This document shows, piece by piece, positions 8,516-17,635 of a stretch of DNA of 64,000 bases (within the stretch, counting starts at the first letter, position 1; each line of letters begins with the position of its first letter). The notes below the pieces were generated by a model that was not told the origin of the DNA, ran no database searches, and saw only the letters and a list, made by a program, of their open reading frames with translations. The stretch covers positions 19,566 through 83,565 of the forward strand of contig NZ_VRUU01000011.1 of the NCBI RefSeq assembly GCF_008039875.1, read 5' to 3'. Source of the stretch: Methylobacterium sp. WL119 (GTDB lineage Bacteria; Pseudomonadota; Alphaproteobacteria; Rhizobiales; Beijerinckiaceae). The position numbers and the translations under genes were made by a program.

Positions 8516-9778
8516 TCAGCGCACTGAGAAGGGCGACTGGTAGGGGCGGCCGAACGGCACGCCATTGTTGACCGTCTGCACCGGCGCCAAGAAGCCCTTG
8601 CCGTCGCGGCGGTTGTTTCTGGTGTCCACCATCGAGAGGGGGCGCTCGACCCACTCCATCACCGAGACATCGCCGGGCGCGCCGACTTGAAGGGTTCCGA
8701 GCTTCAGGACGCGGTCGATGATTCCAGCCGGCTTGTGGGTCGCCATCGCGATCACCTGCTCCAGGCTGAAGCCCAGCGGCAGGAACTTGCTCATCACCAC
8801 CGGAAGGAAGGGCATTCCGGGGGTGTTGCCGGAGAAGACGTGCAGGTCCGACGAGATCGTGTCAGGCGGCGCACCCTGCGCGATCGCAGCTTCCGCGACG
8901 GTGAAGTCGAACGAGCCGCCGCCATGGCCGATGTCGAACACGACGCCCCGGCGCTTGGCCTCCAGGGCTGCCGGCAGGAGCTTGCCGTCCTGGACGATGT
9001 TCGTCAACTGACCGGCGGTGTTGGGCGCTCCCGAGTAGCAATGTGTGAGGATATCGCCCGGCCGCAGCAGATCGAGGATCTGACTCATCAGCGCCGGCGT
9101 CTCGACGCCGCCGATGTGTACCATCACCTTCGCCGGCCGCCCCGACATCTCGCAGGCCTGGATGGCCCGCTTCAGCGGTTCAGCCCCATGCTTGAAGATG
9201 ACGTTCTCGGACATCCGGACTTTGGCCCCGATGGCGAAGTCCGGGTTCTCGGCGATCGCCAGGGCGCAGGCCTCAACCTGGGCGTTGTCGATGTTGTACA
9301 ACTCGGCCACCGGGAAGGCGGACAGGCCGTTGTTGGCGATGTGGATGAACGCGAACATCCGCGTCCGGGTTTGTGCCGCGATGTGGCGCCGGAGCGCCGC
9401 GATGTTGTTGGCGCCCGCGTCGCCCGCCGAGACGACCGTGGTGACGCCTGAGAAAGGAACTGTCTCATCCGCCGGGATGCCGATCGCCGAACCATAGGGA
9501 TAGGTGTGGGCGTGGAGATCGACGAGCCCCGGCAGGACGAGCTTGCCGGAGGCGTCGATCGTCTGCTTGGCGCGCTCAGCGGGGATGTCCGGCTCAAGGG
9601 CGGCCACCACGCCGAAGCGGATGCCGACGTCACGCTTGGCCCGGAGCGACTGGCTCGGGTCAATGACCTCCCCACCCTTGATCACCAAGTCGAAGCGGTC
9701 AGGCACAGCGGCGGCCGGCCCTACGGCCGCGATGGCGCCAGCGAGGCCGAGCCAAGTACGACGCGACAAATCGTACAT
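8516..9778 (-). CDS. Tat-exported amidohydrolase/deacetylase family metallohydrolase
   Basis: A 420-residue protein of the amidohydrolase superfamily (dihydroorotase/deacetylase-like branch). The first residues SRRTWLGLAGAI are a twin-arginine signal. Metal ligands are complete: HAHTYPYG (HxH), a candidate carbamylated lysine in AIGAKVRM, histidines in VHIGGVE and THCYSG, and the aspartate in ISSDLH. I chose the ATG at 9778 because it has a good ribosome binding site (GGGAGG, about 8 bases upstream) and puts the Tat motif at the N-terminus; the frame stays open upstream to 9907. Substrate is unknown; relatives hydrolyse cyclic amides or N-acetyl groups. It stands alone. Confidence 0.85.
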   Translation of the reverse strand: MYDLSRRTWLGLAGAIAAVGPAAAVPDRFDLVIKGGEVIDPSQSLRAKRDVGIRFGVVAALEPDIPAERAKQTIDASGKLVLPGLVDLHAHTYPYGSAIGIPADETVPFSGVTTVVSAGDAGANNIAALRRHIAAQTRTRMFAFIHIANNGLSAFPVAELYNIDNAQVEACALAIAENPDFAIGAKVRMSENVIFKHGAEPLKRAIQACEMSGRPAKVMVHIGGVETPALMSQILDLLRPGDILTHCYSGAPNTAGQLTNIVQDGKLLPAALEAKRRGVVFDIGHGGGSFDFTVAEAAIAQGAPPDTISSDLHVFSGNTPGMPFLPVVMSKFLPLGFSLEQVIAMATHKPAGIIDRVLKLGTLQVGAPGDVSVMEWVERPLSMVDTRNNRRDGKGFLAPVQTVNNGVPFGRPYQSPFSVR

Positions 9779-10188
9779 GGTACAACCTCCCTCAGGGCGC
9801 GGCCGCGCGCCGTTGGTCGGTGCGTCGGCGTGCATGTCCCGTTGCACGGTGCGCGTTCTCCGATGCCACCGCACCGAAGCGTAGCTCTCGAATTTGCCAA
9901 GCTGCAAGATTCCGGAGAAACCGTGAGTTGACGATAACTCAGGATTATATCGATAGCTGACGCTCCTTCACGCTCTACGCTCCGAATCGCCTTCGGCTTG
10001 AGGCCCTGGTGGCGGATCGAAACACGCCGCAGATGCGCGTCTGGCACACGGGTATCGTGCTCCTGAGCGCCAATGGTCACTGTTCGCTCGTAGGAAGCAA
10101 CAGAGCAGATGAAGGTCGGCACTCCATAAACGCCGACGATGCCCGCCGCTCGCTTCGCCGCGCATACACTTACGAAAGCTGGTCTACG
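9779..10188. other. non-coding spacer
   Basis: About 410 bases upstream of the amidohydrolase. Short frames on both strands, none convincing. Probably includes the amidohydrolase promoter. Confidence 0.45.
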
Positions 10189-11016
10189 CTAATGAAGTGC
10201 GGCATTCTTCCATGATGCAGTACGGAAGTTTGGAACAGAGTTGGACCTTCTCGCTCTAGCAATTTTTCGCCTCTGACGAGCAATGCCGCCCTCAAAGATT
10301 CTTCGCCCGAACTCGGCCGAAAGAATACATGCAAGGGTGTCGTCGGAGTGATCCTCCTCAAGCAGTAAGGTAAGGCGCTCACGCTCGTCGTCATTCCAGC
10401 GATTGCGTGACGCGGGCTGTAGCTCCTCAACGCCTAAGTCAGAAAACTTGGCTGCCAGAGAGTAAGGCAAGTAACCAGTAAGCAAATGAGCGTTCAGTAA
10501 AGACACGGAAATGCCAAGCCCATGGGCTATGATAGATTTACACTTGTCCTGTCCGCACTTAGCTTTGGCGGTATCCAAGAATTCTCGGGCGTCCATTCCA
10601 AGATCATGAGATGGGCGTCCTGAAACCACAGGCGTCTCCGACCGATCAACGTTCGTCTGGACCGATTCTAGCTGCTCAATTCGAGCTTGAAGCAGGGCAT
10701 TTTCCTGTGCAAGCCGACCACACTTCTCGTCAGCTATCGCTAAGCATTCGTCCTTTTGGGCCAGGGAAGAGCGCAAAGCTTCGACCTCGGCGGCGGTCCG
10801 CCTGTGGTCGTCTACGATCTTCGAAATGTTTCCGTTGCATGCAAGGGCTTTTTCGAATATTCCCCGCAACCCGCCTTCGACTGAGTTGATTTTCTCTCCG
10901 AAATTTCGCGAAAATGCGAGAACTTCCAGATCAGACGTGGTTGGATGAGCAAAAACGGCAAAGATCTTCTGGCACTTGTTAGCCAATCGCTCATCGAATA
11001 TTATAGTAGCGGTCAT
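10189..11016 (-). CDS. hypothetical coiled-coil protein
   Basis: A 275-residue protein of unknown family. The N-terminal 70 residues are mixed helix/strand; residues about 70-120 (AAEVEALRSSLAQKDECL and the ALLQARIEQLE stretch) form heptads typical of a coiled coil. The C-terminal part contains RWNDDERERLTLLLEEDHSD followed by a helix and a basic RRKIARARR segment, reminiscent of a SANT/Myb-like or other helix-turn-helix DNA-binding unit. Base composition is lower in GC than the core. It has no neighbours on its strand. A DNA-associated role is only a guess. Confidence 0.6.
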   Translation of the reverse strand: MTATIIFDERLANKCQKIFAVFAHPTTSDLEVLAFSRNFGEKINSVEGGLRGIFEKALACNGNISKIVDDHRRTAAEVEALRSSLAQKDECLAIADEKCGRLAQENALLQARIEQLESVQTNVDRSETPVVSGRPSHDLGMDAREFLDTAKAKCGQDKCKSIIAHGLGISVSLLNAHLLTGYLPYSLAAKFSDLGVEELQPASRNRWNDDERERLTLLLEEDHSDDTLACILSAEFGRRIFEGGIARQRRKIARARRSNSVPNFRTASWKNAALH

Positions 11017-11447
11017 CTTAATAAGCCAAATTGATTGAGGAAATGGATTTAGATCTAATGCAGCGCTAGAGACACTTCGACTATAAGTATCAGACTGCTT
11101 CGAGGCTGACGGATATACAAAGATTTACGAGGGCCGTTGTGCACGAAAACCGCGCTGCCTTCCTGATAGCAGCCTCCGATGAGTCGGTCCAGAGGGAATT
11201 CGCTTGCGAGTGTCGATGTTAATCCGAGGAGGCATCTGACGCTCAGCGACGAAGGCAGCGAAGCAAAGGTGACCCGTCGTGAAGAAGCGCGTGTCCTACA
11301 GTCTAAAGAATCTTCCAGGATTAATTGACGCTCGCGGCTTCTAAGGCAGAATTCCAAGCATCCTAATTGGAGATCGCCTTGGAAGAAAATTGCTCCGATC
11401 AGAAATTATCAGCGCGCTCATGCCGACCCTACGGTGGATGGGCATTG
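11017..11447. other. non-coding spacer between divergent genes
   Basis: About 430 bases between divergently transcribed orphan genes. It probably holds the promoters of both. No structured RNA or repeat noticed. Confidence 0.45.
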
Positions 11448-12518
11448 ATGAAGGCGATTGAGCTTGACGCCCTGACGCCGTCAATTATTGCGACTTCGTT
11501 CCAGTGGGGATCATTGCGCCGTCAAGTCATGTTCCTGATCATCAGTCAGATGAGCACGACGCTCGATCCTTCAGAATTTCTATCGCGTTGTGGCGGCAGC
11601 GATGCCGAACCCATCATCGATCCCATCGCTCGCCTCGGCTCAGCGCTCCTCACACAACGGCCGCAGCATCTTTTGCGAGCGCTTCTGGGCACCGTCCCCG
11701 ATGGCCTGATCGGCACCCTTCGCCGGCTCGGTCCCGAGCCAGCCGAGAACCCGCTTTTCTACACAACTCTCCTGCGCGTCTTCAATTCGCCCCAACCGGC
11801 TGATCGACTTCGGGTGCGCCTGCTCGGCCAATCCACAGGCCCTTTGCGGCCGGGCCAGATTGAAGGGTTGGCCGTTCTAGATTCCGCGATGCTGCACCTC
11901 AGTGTGCTCGCCAGGACCAAAAGCGTGACCGAGGCCCAAACCCTCAACAACGCCGTCGCGTACGTTCGGGTGCGATGCAGCACGGCAACCGATAACGCGT
12001 TGCGTCAGTCACTCGATCGCATCTCGGAACAGCGCAAGATCTCGCACTGGTTCCGCCGCTGGGCGGAGCGATTCGACCGCCTGCCAGTCTACGCCTCACC
12101 GTTCGTGGCCGATCCCACACTTCGCGTGCTCGACAGCGGTCCTGCCCTGCTCGATGCCGGCCGCCGCTATGGCAATTGTCTCGCGAGTAAGATCGGGGAG
12201 GTCGTCACCGGCCGGTACCTATTCATCGAGCATCAACCTGATCCTAGTCTGCCCGGTGCGATCGCAGAACTGCGCTACACGTCTAAGGGCTACGTCCTTG
12301 ATGGCCTCTACATGAAAAGTAACGCGTCTCTTCCTCACGACCGTGCCGCTACTGTTCGTGCGCACTTGGCCAAATGCGGCGTTGCAATCCGCTGCCACGT
12401 CCCCGGCGACGAGGAACAGCTAAAGGCAACGGCCAAGCTTCTTGGCGTCTACGATTGGCGTGGTCATGGCGGCGACATGCCGTGGGGGCTCGACCTTGAG
12501 GAGGAGCTGGAGGGGTGA
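11448..12518 (+). CDS. hypothetical protein coupled to a J-domain protein
   Basis: About 356 residues from the ATG at 11448 (an upstream in-frame TTG at 11367 is possible but adds a non-descript leader). The N-terminal two thirds are helical, with no motif I can name. The C-terminal third (GRRYGNCLASKIGEVVTGRY, then a strand-rich segment ending YVLDGLYMKSN) loosely resembles the PcfJ-like module in which a Gly/Cys-rich turn precedes a beta sheet; that similarity is weak. The stop codon overlaps the start of the next gene, so the two proteins are made together and may interact. Confidence 0.6.
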   Translation: MKAIELDALTPSIIATSFQWGSLRRQVMFLIISQMSTTLDPSEFLSRCGGSDAEPIIDPIARLGSALLTQRPQHLLRALLGTVPDGLIGTLRRLGPEPAENPLFYTTLLRVFNSPQPADRLRVRLLGQSTGPLRPGQIEGLAVLDSAMLHLSVLARTKSVTEAQTLNNAVAYVRVRCSTATDNALRQSLDRISEQRKISHWFRRWAERFDRLPVYASPFVADPTLRVLDSGPALLDAGRRYGNCLASKIGEVVTGRYLFIEHQPDPSLPGAIAELRYTSKGYVLDGLYMKSNASLPHDRAATVRAHLAKCGVAIRCHVPGDEEQLKATAKLLGVYDWRGHGGDMPWGLDLEEELEG

Positions 12519-13033
12519 CGATGTCGTCGCTTCAGTTGCGAGGGCGCCCATGGCCACGCTTCGTACTTGGCTTTCCAGGGCGCGTCATCGCCCTCGGTCT
12601 CTCCTTCGCGCTGTTGATCCATGCCCCAACGATCTACGCGCTCGTTTCGCTTTCGGCGATCGGCTGGGGCCTTTCGGCTTTCCTCGTCCTGAGTGAGGAA
12701 TTCGAAGCCGCGAACATCGCACGATGCCGTGCCGAACGCGATGTGTGCGAAGCCGTTGCAGAGCTGCGTTTAGCTCAAGGCCGAATCAGCAGCCTTACGG
12801 CTGAACTGATTGATGCCCGTGCATTGCGGTGCTCGGTCCAGAACGACGACGATTCGCTGTTCCGGAAGGTCGGCCTGCATCCGCAATGTCCGGCGTTCGT
12901 CATTGCTGCCGCTCGACGGGCCTACCGGCTAAATCTTCATCCAGATCGACATCCTGACAATTTGAAGCAACATGCTCACGCTCGCTTTGTCGCCGCTGAG
13001 CAGATTTTTGAAGAGATAACATCTAGTAGGTAG
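12515..13033 (+). CDS. membrane-anchored J-domain (DnaJ-like) protein
   Basis: A 172-residue protein. Residues about 15-60 are hydrophobic and form one or two membrane helices (VIALGLSFALLIHAPTIYAL, then a second segment). Residues about 65-100 are a helix. The C-terminus is a truncated J-domain with the diagnostic HPD motif (NLHPDRHPDN) between two helices and no Gly/Phe or zinc-finger region, as in type III J-proteins that recruit DnaK/Hsp70 to one client. The GTG start overlaps the upstream stop by four bases; the ATG at 12521 behind GGAGGGG is an equally good start. The partner gene upstream is the obvious candidate client. Confidence 0.75.
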   Translation: MTMSSLQLRGRPWPRFVLGFPGRVIALGLSFALLIHAPTIYALVSLSAIGWGLSAFLVLSEEFEAANIARCRAERDVCEAVAELRLAQGRISSLTAELIDARALRCSVQNDDDSLFRKVGLHPQCPAFVIAAARRAYRLNLHPDRHPDNLKQHAHARFVAAEQIFEEITSSR

Positions 13034-13130
13034 CGGCGCTTATGCGGTAAGCATGCTTTGATATAGGCATGATACTCCTTAATTACATCTATGGATTGAT
13101 GAAGAAGCTCGGAGGTGATGCTAGATTTGC

Positions 13131-13322
13131 TTGATAACAAGCAATGGCAAAAACCGAATGGCTAATTTAAAAGGACGCGTGGGAACCTCGATGAATGGGA
13201 CAGTCATTCGTCCGAAACGGACTGATCCCAAACCACCGAAGCGAATTCGAAAGAAAAGCTATCTCACTACGGAAGCTGAAGAACCGTATGTGCCGGGACA
13301 GCGCTTGATACGCCGTAGGTAA
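13131..13322 (+). CDS. possible small basic protein
   Basis: A 63-residue frame with a TTG start, rich in Lys, Arg and Pro, with an ATG option at codon 10. It has no recognised domain. The composition is compatible with a small nucleic-acid-binding protein, but the ribosome binding site is weak. Listed at low confidence because it occupies an otherwise empty gap before the umuC remnant. Confidence 0.25.
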   Translation: MITSNGKNRMANLKGRVGTSMNGTVIRPKRTDPKPPKRIRKKSYLTTEAEEPYVPGQRLIRRR

Positions 13323-13419
13323 ACTCTTTCGGTTTGAGGATCATGCGGCCCGGCGCGAGCTTCCGCTTGATAGTGGGGTGCGCGAAAGTTCGAGCATCTG
13401 AACAGATCCTAGTCAGTCT

Positions 13420-14092
13420 GTGATCCAATTCACCCTGACTCTGCTGCTCTGCGAAGCCGACCCAGCTCTCTTCGGCAGCGGTTTGCCGTTGTACTCCCGC
13501 GCACCGTGTTGGAGCTACAGTGCACCCCCTTGCCTCGACCTCGAACGGGACAGCCCGGACAGAAAGATCATCTGCACCTTGCGCAGCTTCGGGCGGGCCG
13601 TGGAGGGCTTTGACAAGTTGGCCGAGGCGTTGACCGCCTACGTGTCGCGGGCGGCCGAGAAGATGCGTCGGCAGGGCTTGGCGACCCCGGCCGTGATCGT
13701 GATGCTCAACACCAACCGACACCGGCCGGAGGACGCGCAGTAGTACGCGACCAGACACGTCAAGCTGACGATCGCCACGGCCGACGCCAGCCGCTTGATC
13801 CGCGCGGCCCTTTGGGCCTGCGCGGGATCTACAAACCGGGGTTCCAGGACAAGAAGTGCGTTTCCTCCTGCTCGACATAGCTCCGGCCGAGGCCGTGCAA
13901 TGCTCGCTGTTCCTGCGGCCGGACGATCCGCGCCGGGTCAAACTAATGGGTGCGGTGGACCACCTCAACCACCGCTACGGCCGTGACCGAGTGCGCTATG
14001 CTAGTACCGGCATCGAGCGCGGCTGGAAGCTGCGGGTGGAGTTCCTATCGCCCCGGTTCACCACCCGATGGAGCGAACTTTTAAGCGTTTAA
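13420..14092 (+). pseudogene. umuC: umuC (Y-family DNA polymerase V subunit) 3' remnant
   Basis: Only the C-terminal half of UmuC is present, broken into frames. Readable pieces in order: ALL/CEADPALF, RQRFAVVL and VLELQ (after a frameshift near 13470), PCLDLE, ICTLRSFGRAVEG, AEALTAYVSRAAEKMRRQG, TPAVIVMLNTNRHRPEDAQ (ending at a TAG at 13741), GLRGIYKPGFQDKK (about 13810-13855, in another frame), then the C-terminal DUF4113-like tail LRPDDPRRVKLMGAVDHLN to SPRFTTRWSELLSV (ending 14092). At least three frameshifts and one in-frame stop are needed to join these. The catalytic N-terminal palm is missing, so the gene is dead. Confidence 0.85.
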
Positions 14093-14111
14093 CCACTCAA
14101 CTGAAGCTGTC

Positions 14112-16415
14112 ATGCCCCATTACGATTTCAAGCAACTCTCACCTTTCGATTTTGAGCTTCTTATTGCCAGTCTCCTAAGTGCAGAATGGGGCGTTAAGCT
14201 CGAAGCATTTAAGAGTGGCCGGGACGGCGGAATAGATCTCCGCTACAGCAACCCGAATGGGGTGCGCAGTGAAATTATTCAGTGCAAGCACTACGCAAGC
14301 TCTGGATATAGCAAGCTTTACAGTGCGCTTGAAGCTGAGCTTCCAAAGGTCAAAAAGCTCAATCCAACGCGTTATGGTGTAGCAACGTCAGTCGGTCTTA
14401 CGGCTGCGAACAAAGACGCGATCAAAAAGCTTTTTGATCCATACATCCTCACGACTGGCGATATATACGGACAAACTGACATAAACCTAATGCTGGAACG
14501 GCATCCAGAAGTTGAAAAGGCAAACTTCAAGCTGTGGTTCACGAGCACAGCTATTCTAGAACGCGTTTTACATAATGCCGTGCACTGCCAAACCGACTTT
14601 CAGATTGACAAGATCATCGCGAAATTTCCACTGTACGTTCAGAACGACCCCTATCCCGCAGCGATGAAGATTTTACAGGACAATAACGTTGTCGTGATTT
14701 CTGGGGTGCCGGGGATAGGTAAAACAACTCTTGCGGAAATGTTGATTTATCGATACTTAGAACTCGATTATCGCCCGGTGGCCATCACCACTAGCCTCGC
14801 AGAAGGCCGTAAGCTCTTCAACAAGTCCATTCCGCAGATATTTTACTTCGACGATTTCTTAGGTCGAACCTTCCTGCGCGAAAATCAGGGATTCGCATTG
14901 CGGAATGAGGATGCCGCGCTGGTCGATTTTATTGAAATGATCCAGAAGTCTCCAAATTCAAAACTGGTGATGACCACCCGCGAGCATATTTTTACAAATG
15001 CCCTTATGGGGTCTGAAAAGCTCCGGCACAGCCCTATCGTTGAGCACAAATGCATTCTTACACTCGGGCATTACAACAATTTTGCGCGCGCTCAAATTCT
15101 CTACAACCATATTTATTTTAGCGAATTGCCGAATGAATACAAAAATACTCTTCTTGAAAATGCATTCTATAAGCAAATACTCAAGCACCGGAACTTCAAC
15201 CCGCGCCTGATTGAATGGCTGTCAAGCTATCGGCGAGTTAAGAAAACACCGCCCAGCGAGTACCAGGCTTTTGTGGTAGCGATATTAGAGAACCCGCAGG
15301 AAATCTGGCGCGATGCATTCTTCAATCAAATATCGAGCGCAGCACGAAGCCTCTTGTTGTTCTTATATAATATTGGCGGCTCAAGTAGATTGGCTCAATG
15401 CGAGCTTGGGTGGCTTGCTCTCTATGCACATCAAAGCAAAAAGTACAATTTTGCGATGTCGGAGGAAGGATATAATGCCGCTCTTAGAGAGATTGAAGGC
15501 TCGTTTATATCAATAGAGAGATCGGCCGTTAATTTTATAAATCCATCCGTCACGGATTTCTTAACGTCCCTACTGTTAGATAACAAAGGATATATCGATG
15601 ATATGTTAGCCTCGGCCATATACTTCGCGCAAATTATATACCTTTGGAGTGTTAGAAATGGGGAAGTTGGCGTGTTCCGCAGTGCCATGCAGCAAAACAT
15701 GGCTTCGTTTACAGCTGCGATCAACCGAACGGTAAGTCGCCCTGCTTACGAGATATTTGAAACTAATAAAATTAGAGCATTGAGGATCAACGATATTTCT
15801 CCAGAAAAACGATTGCATGGCCTCGTCGGCATTGCTCACATCACGCAATCTAAGGAGATTTGGGACACAGCAAAAATTTCAATGGATGAACTGGAGAGAT
15901 ATTGGAACGATGGTTATATCGAATTTGAGGACAGCATCACTCTCATTGAGCGATTGGAGAAGATCACCACGGGGATTGTTGCGACCAGTCCATCCATGCA
16001 CGATCGGGTAAGAAGTGACTTTTTCGATCATGTTCATGCGTGCAACGCTTACATCGATTTCGCACTTATTGATGAATACGCCGAAAGGGCGGTGCCGGAG
16101 CTGACTGATAATGAGAATAAGGCTGTTGGTGATAGCTTTCTCGATTACGCAAAGAGTGGTGTCGAGGATGATATGCACGGCCTTACAAATGATGGCGGTG
16201 GTCTAAATTCCCTGGCCATTTTCATGGATAAAATGGCAACGATCTATGGCGGTCATATTGCCCAAAAGGCCGCAATGGTCAGGGAACATCTAGCGGGTTA
16301 CGAAGAACAGCAAGAGCAAGGCGCAGACCATTATTATGATGAGTGGAGAGAGAGCCGGGCCGACGATCGTGCCGACGAACGTGCGATTGATGATTTATTT
16401 CAAACGTTGAAATAG
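14112..16415 (+). CDS. Mrr-like nuclease fused to a STAND (nSTAND3-type) NTPase, putative anti-phage protein
   Basis: A 767-residue protein. Residues 1-120 are a Mrr-type PD-(D/E)xK nuclease: the active-site pattern is GRDGGIDLRY (D42) followed by QCKHY (Q57, K59). Residues about 185-330 are a STAND P-loop NTPase with Walker A GVPGIGKTT (198-206), Walker B IFYFDDF (243-249) and a sensor-like VMTTREH. The remaining 400 residues are helical and likely form the sensing/repeat region. This effector-NTPase-sensor order is that of Avs-like and other STAND defence proteins, which are activated by phage components and then degrade DNA. It is shorter than Avs4 (about 1500 residues). GC is clearly lower than the core. 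No operon partner. Confidence 0.78.
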   Translation: MPHYDFKQLSPFDFELLIASLLSAEWGVKLEAFKSGRDGGIDLRYSNPNGVRSEIIQCKHYASSGYSKLYSALEAELPKVKKLNPTRYGVATSVGLTAANKDAIKKLFDPYILTTGDIYGQTDINLMLERHPEVEKANFKLWFTSTAILERVLHNAVHCQTDFQIDKIIAKFPLYVQNDPYPAAMKILQDNNVVVISGVPGIGKTTLAEMLIYRYLELDYRPVAITTSLAEGRKLFNKSIPQIFYFDDFLGRTFLRENQGFALRNEDAALVDFIEMIQKSPNSKLVMTTREHIFTNALMGSEKLRHSPIVEHKCILTLGHYNNFARAQILYNHIYFSELPNEYKNTLLENAFYKQILKHRNFNPRLIEWLSSYRRVKKTPPSEYQAFVVAILENPQEIWRDAFFNQISSAARSLLLFLYNIGGSSRLAQCELGWLALYAHQSKKYNFAMSEEGYNAALREIEGSFISIERSAVNFINPSVTDFLTSLLLDNKGYIDDMLASAIYFAQIIYLWSVRNGEVGVFRSAMQQNMASFTAAINRTVSRPAYEIFETNKIRALRINDISPEKRLHGLVGIAHITQSKEIWDTAKISMDELERYWNDGYIEFEDSITLIERLEKITTGIVATSPSMHDRVRSDFFDHVHACNAYIDFALIDEYAERAVPELTDNENKAVGDSFLDYAKSGVEDDMHGLTNDGGGLNSLAIFMDKMATIYGGHIAQKAAMVREHLAGYEEQQEQGADHYYDEWRESRADDRADERAIDDLFQTLK

Positions 16416-16522
16416 TCGCTTCCCGTAAGTTTAAGTCCAGCCCTCTCCCCTTCCCGCAGGAAGTCCGTGCGCCGAGTCGATATGGGTGATAACATCCTTG
16501 GTCACCTATAGAACTGAACGGC

Positions 16523-17635
16523 ATGCTCAGCTTCTCACCTTATCTCGTCAGCGCCCTTGCGGATGTCATTACGGGTGGCGGCGGCAACGATCCTACCCCG
16601 CCAATTGGCATCTATCGGAGCGGGCCCACGATCGAGCGGTTCTTTATGGACTGCGGCGTGGAGATGAGCATAGGCAACGGATCGCGGGTGCCGGCAACCA
16701 TTGACGTGCTCAGGGATCTGATCCGTCGAGGAGATGGCACCTCGATTGAGCGGATCATTGTCAGGGTCTGCGATCCGCGCGAATATTTGGCAAATCCCGA
16801 AAAGGCGCAAGCGGTGCTGGCGCGACTGAACGCGGCGCTTGAGCCTGACGGCTTTGCCATCATGATGGTAAGCGGCAAGGCGCAGTTTGTTGCTCGCCAA
16901 GCCTCCGGTGCCGTGGCGCAGGCAATTGCCGAGAAAACCCGCCTTCTCAATTTTGATACCGTGCAGCGTGACATTGCCCGTGCGCTGGACAGCGCGGAGA
17001 GCGATCCGGAGAGCGCCACTACATCCGCTTGTTCGCTAATCGAGTCGGTGTGTCGGTCGATCTTGGTTGAACTCGGACAGCCCCTACCTTCGAAAAAGGA
17101 CATTGATGGCTTGATGAGAGCGGTGCAGGAGCCGCTTAAGTTGTCCCCTGGCCGGTCTGATCTCCCTGCTGAGGCCGAAAGCGACATTCGCCAAATCCTT
17201 GGCGGTCTCACGTCCGTCGCTAAAGGTTTGGGTTCCCTCCGCACCCATGCTGGCGACGCGCACGGCCGAGAGCGAGGCTATCGTCGTATTGATCCCCGGA
17301 TTGCGAGGTTGGCGATCAACTCGGCCGCTTCGGTTGCGATGTTTCTGACTGAGATTTGGGAGCATGCAGCAGCGGGCACTCCCCTTGAGGGAGGACATGT
17401 CATGAACCAGCTCGCCACCCTCACGAACTCGCCGCTCCCCAGCAACAAAGCCTATGCGATGGTGCAGCGTCGCGCCGAAGCGGCTGGGATCAAAACCAAG
17501 ATCGGCAACCACACCTTCCGAGCCACCGGCATCACCACGTACCTCAGGAACGGCGGCACGTTGAAACGGGCAGCGGCAATTGCGAACCATGCCTCGACGC
17601 GGACTATCCAGCTTTACGATCGCCGAACGGACTAG
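16523..17635 (+). CDS. abortive infection (Abi_C/HEPN) protein fused in frame to a tyrosine recombinase C-terminus
   Basis: A 370-residue chimera. Residues 1 to about 280 match the abortive-infection family: a short N-terminal domain (TGGGGNDPTPPIGIYRSGP, about 18-35) and an Abi_C domain (about 165-280) with CSLIESVCRSIL and the HEPN-type motif RTHAGDAHG (R240 to H247), typical of RNases. Residues about 294-370 are the C-terminal catalytic end of an integrase: HTFR (H330, R333), ANHAST (H356) and the nucleophile tyrosine in LYDRR (Y365). The integrase N-terminal half and box I arginine are missing, so recombinase activity is not expected. The Abi part appears complete. The fusion lies near the right edge of the island. 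Confidence 0.8.
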   Translation: MLSFSPYLVSALADVITGGGGNDPTPPIGIYRSGPTIERFFMDCGVEMSIGNGSRVPATIDVLRDLIRRGDGTSIERIIVRVCDPREYLANPEKAQAVLARLNAALEPDGFAIMMVSGKAQFVARQASGAVAQAIAEKTRLLNFDTVQRDIARALDSAESDPESATTSACSLIESVCRSILVELGQPLPSKKDIDGLMRAVQEPLKLSPGRSDLPAEAESDIRQILGGLTSVAKGLGSLRTHAGDAHGRERGYRRIDPRIARLAINSAASVAMFLTEIWEHAAAGTPLEGGHVMNQLATLTNSPLPSNKAYAMVQRRAEAAGIKTKIGNHTFRATGITTYLRNGGTLKRAAAIANHASTRTIQLYDRRTD

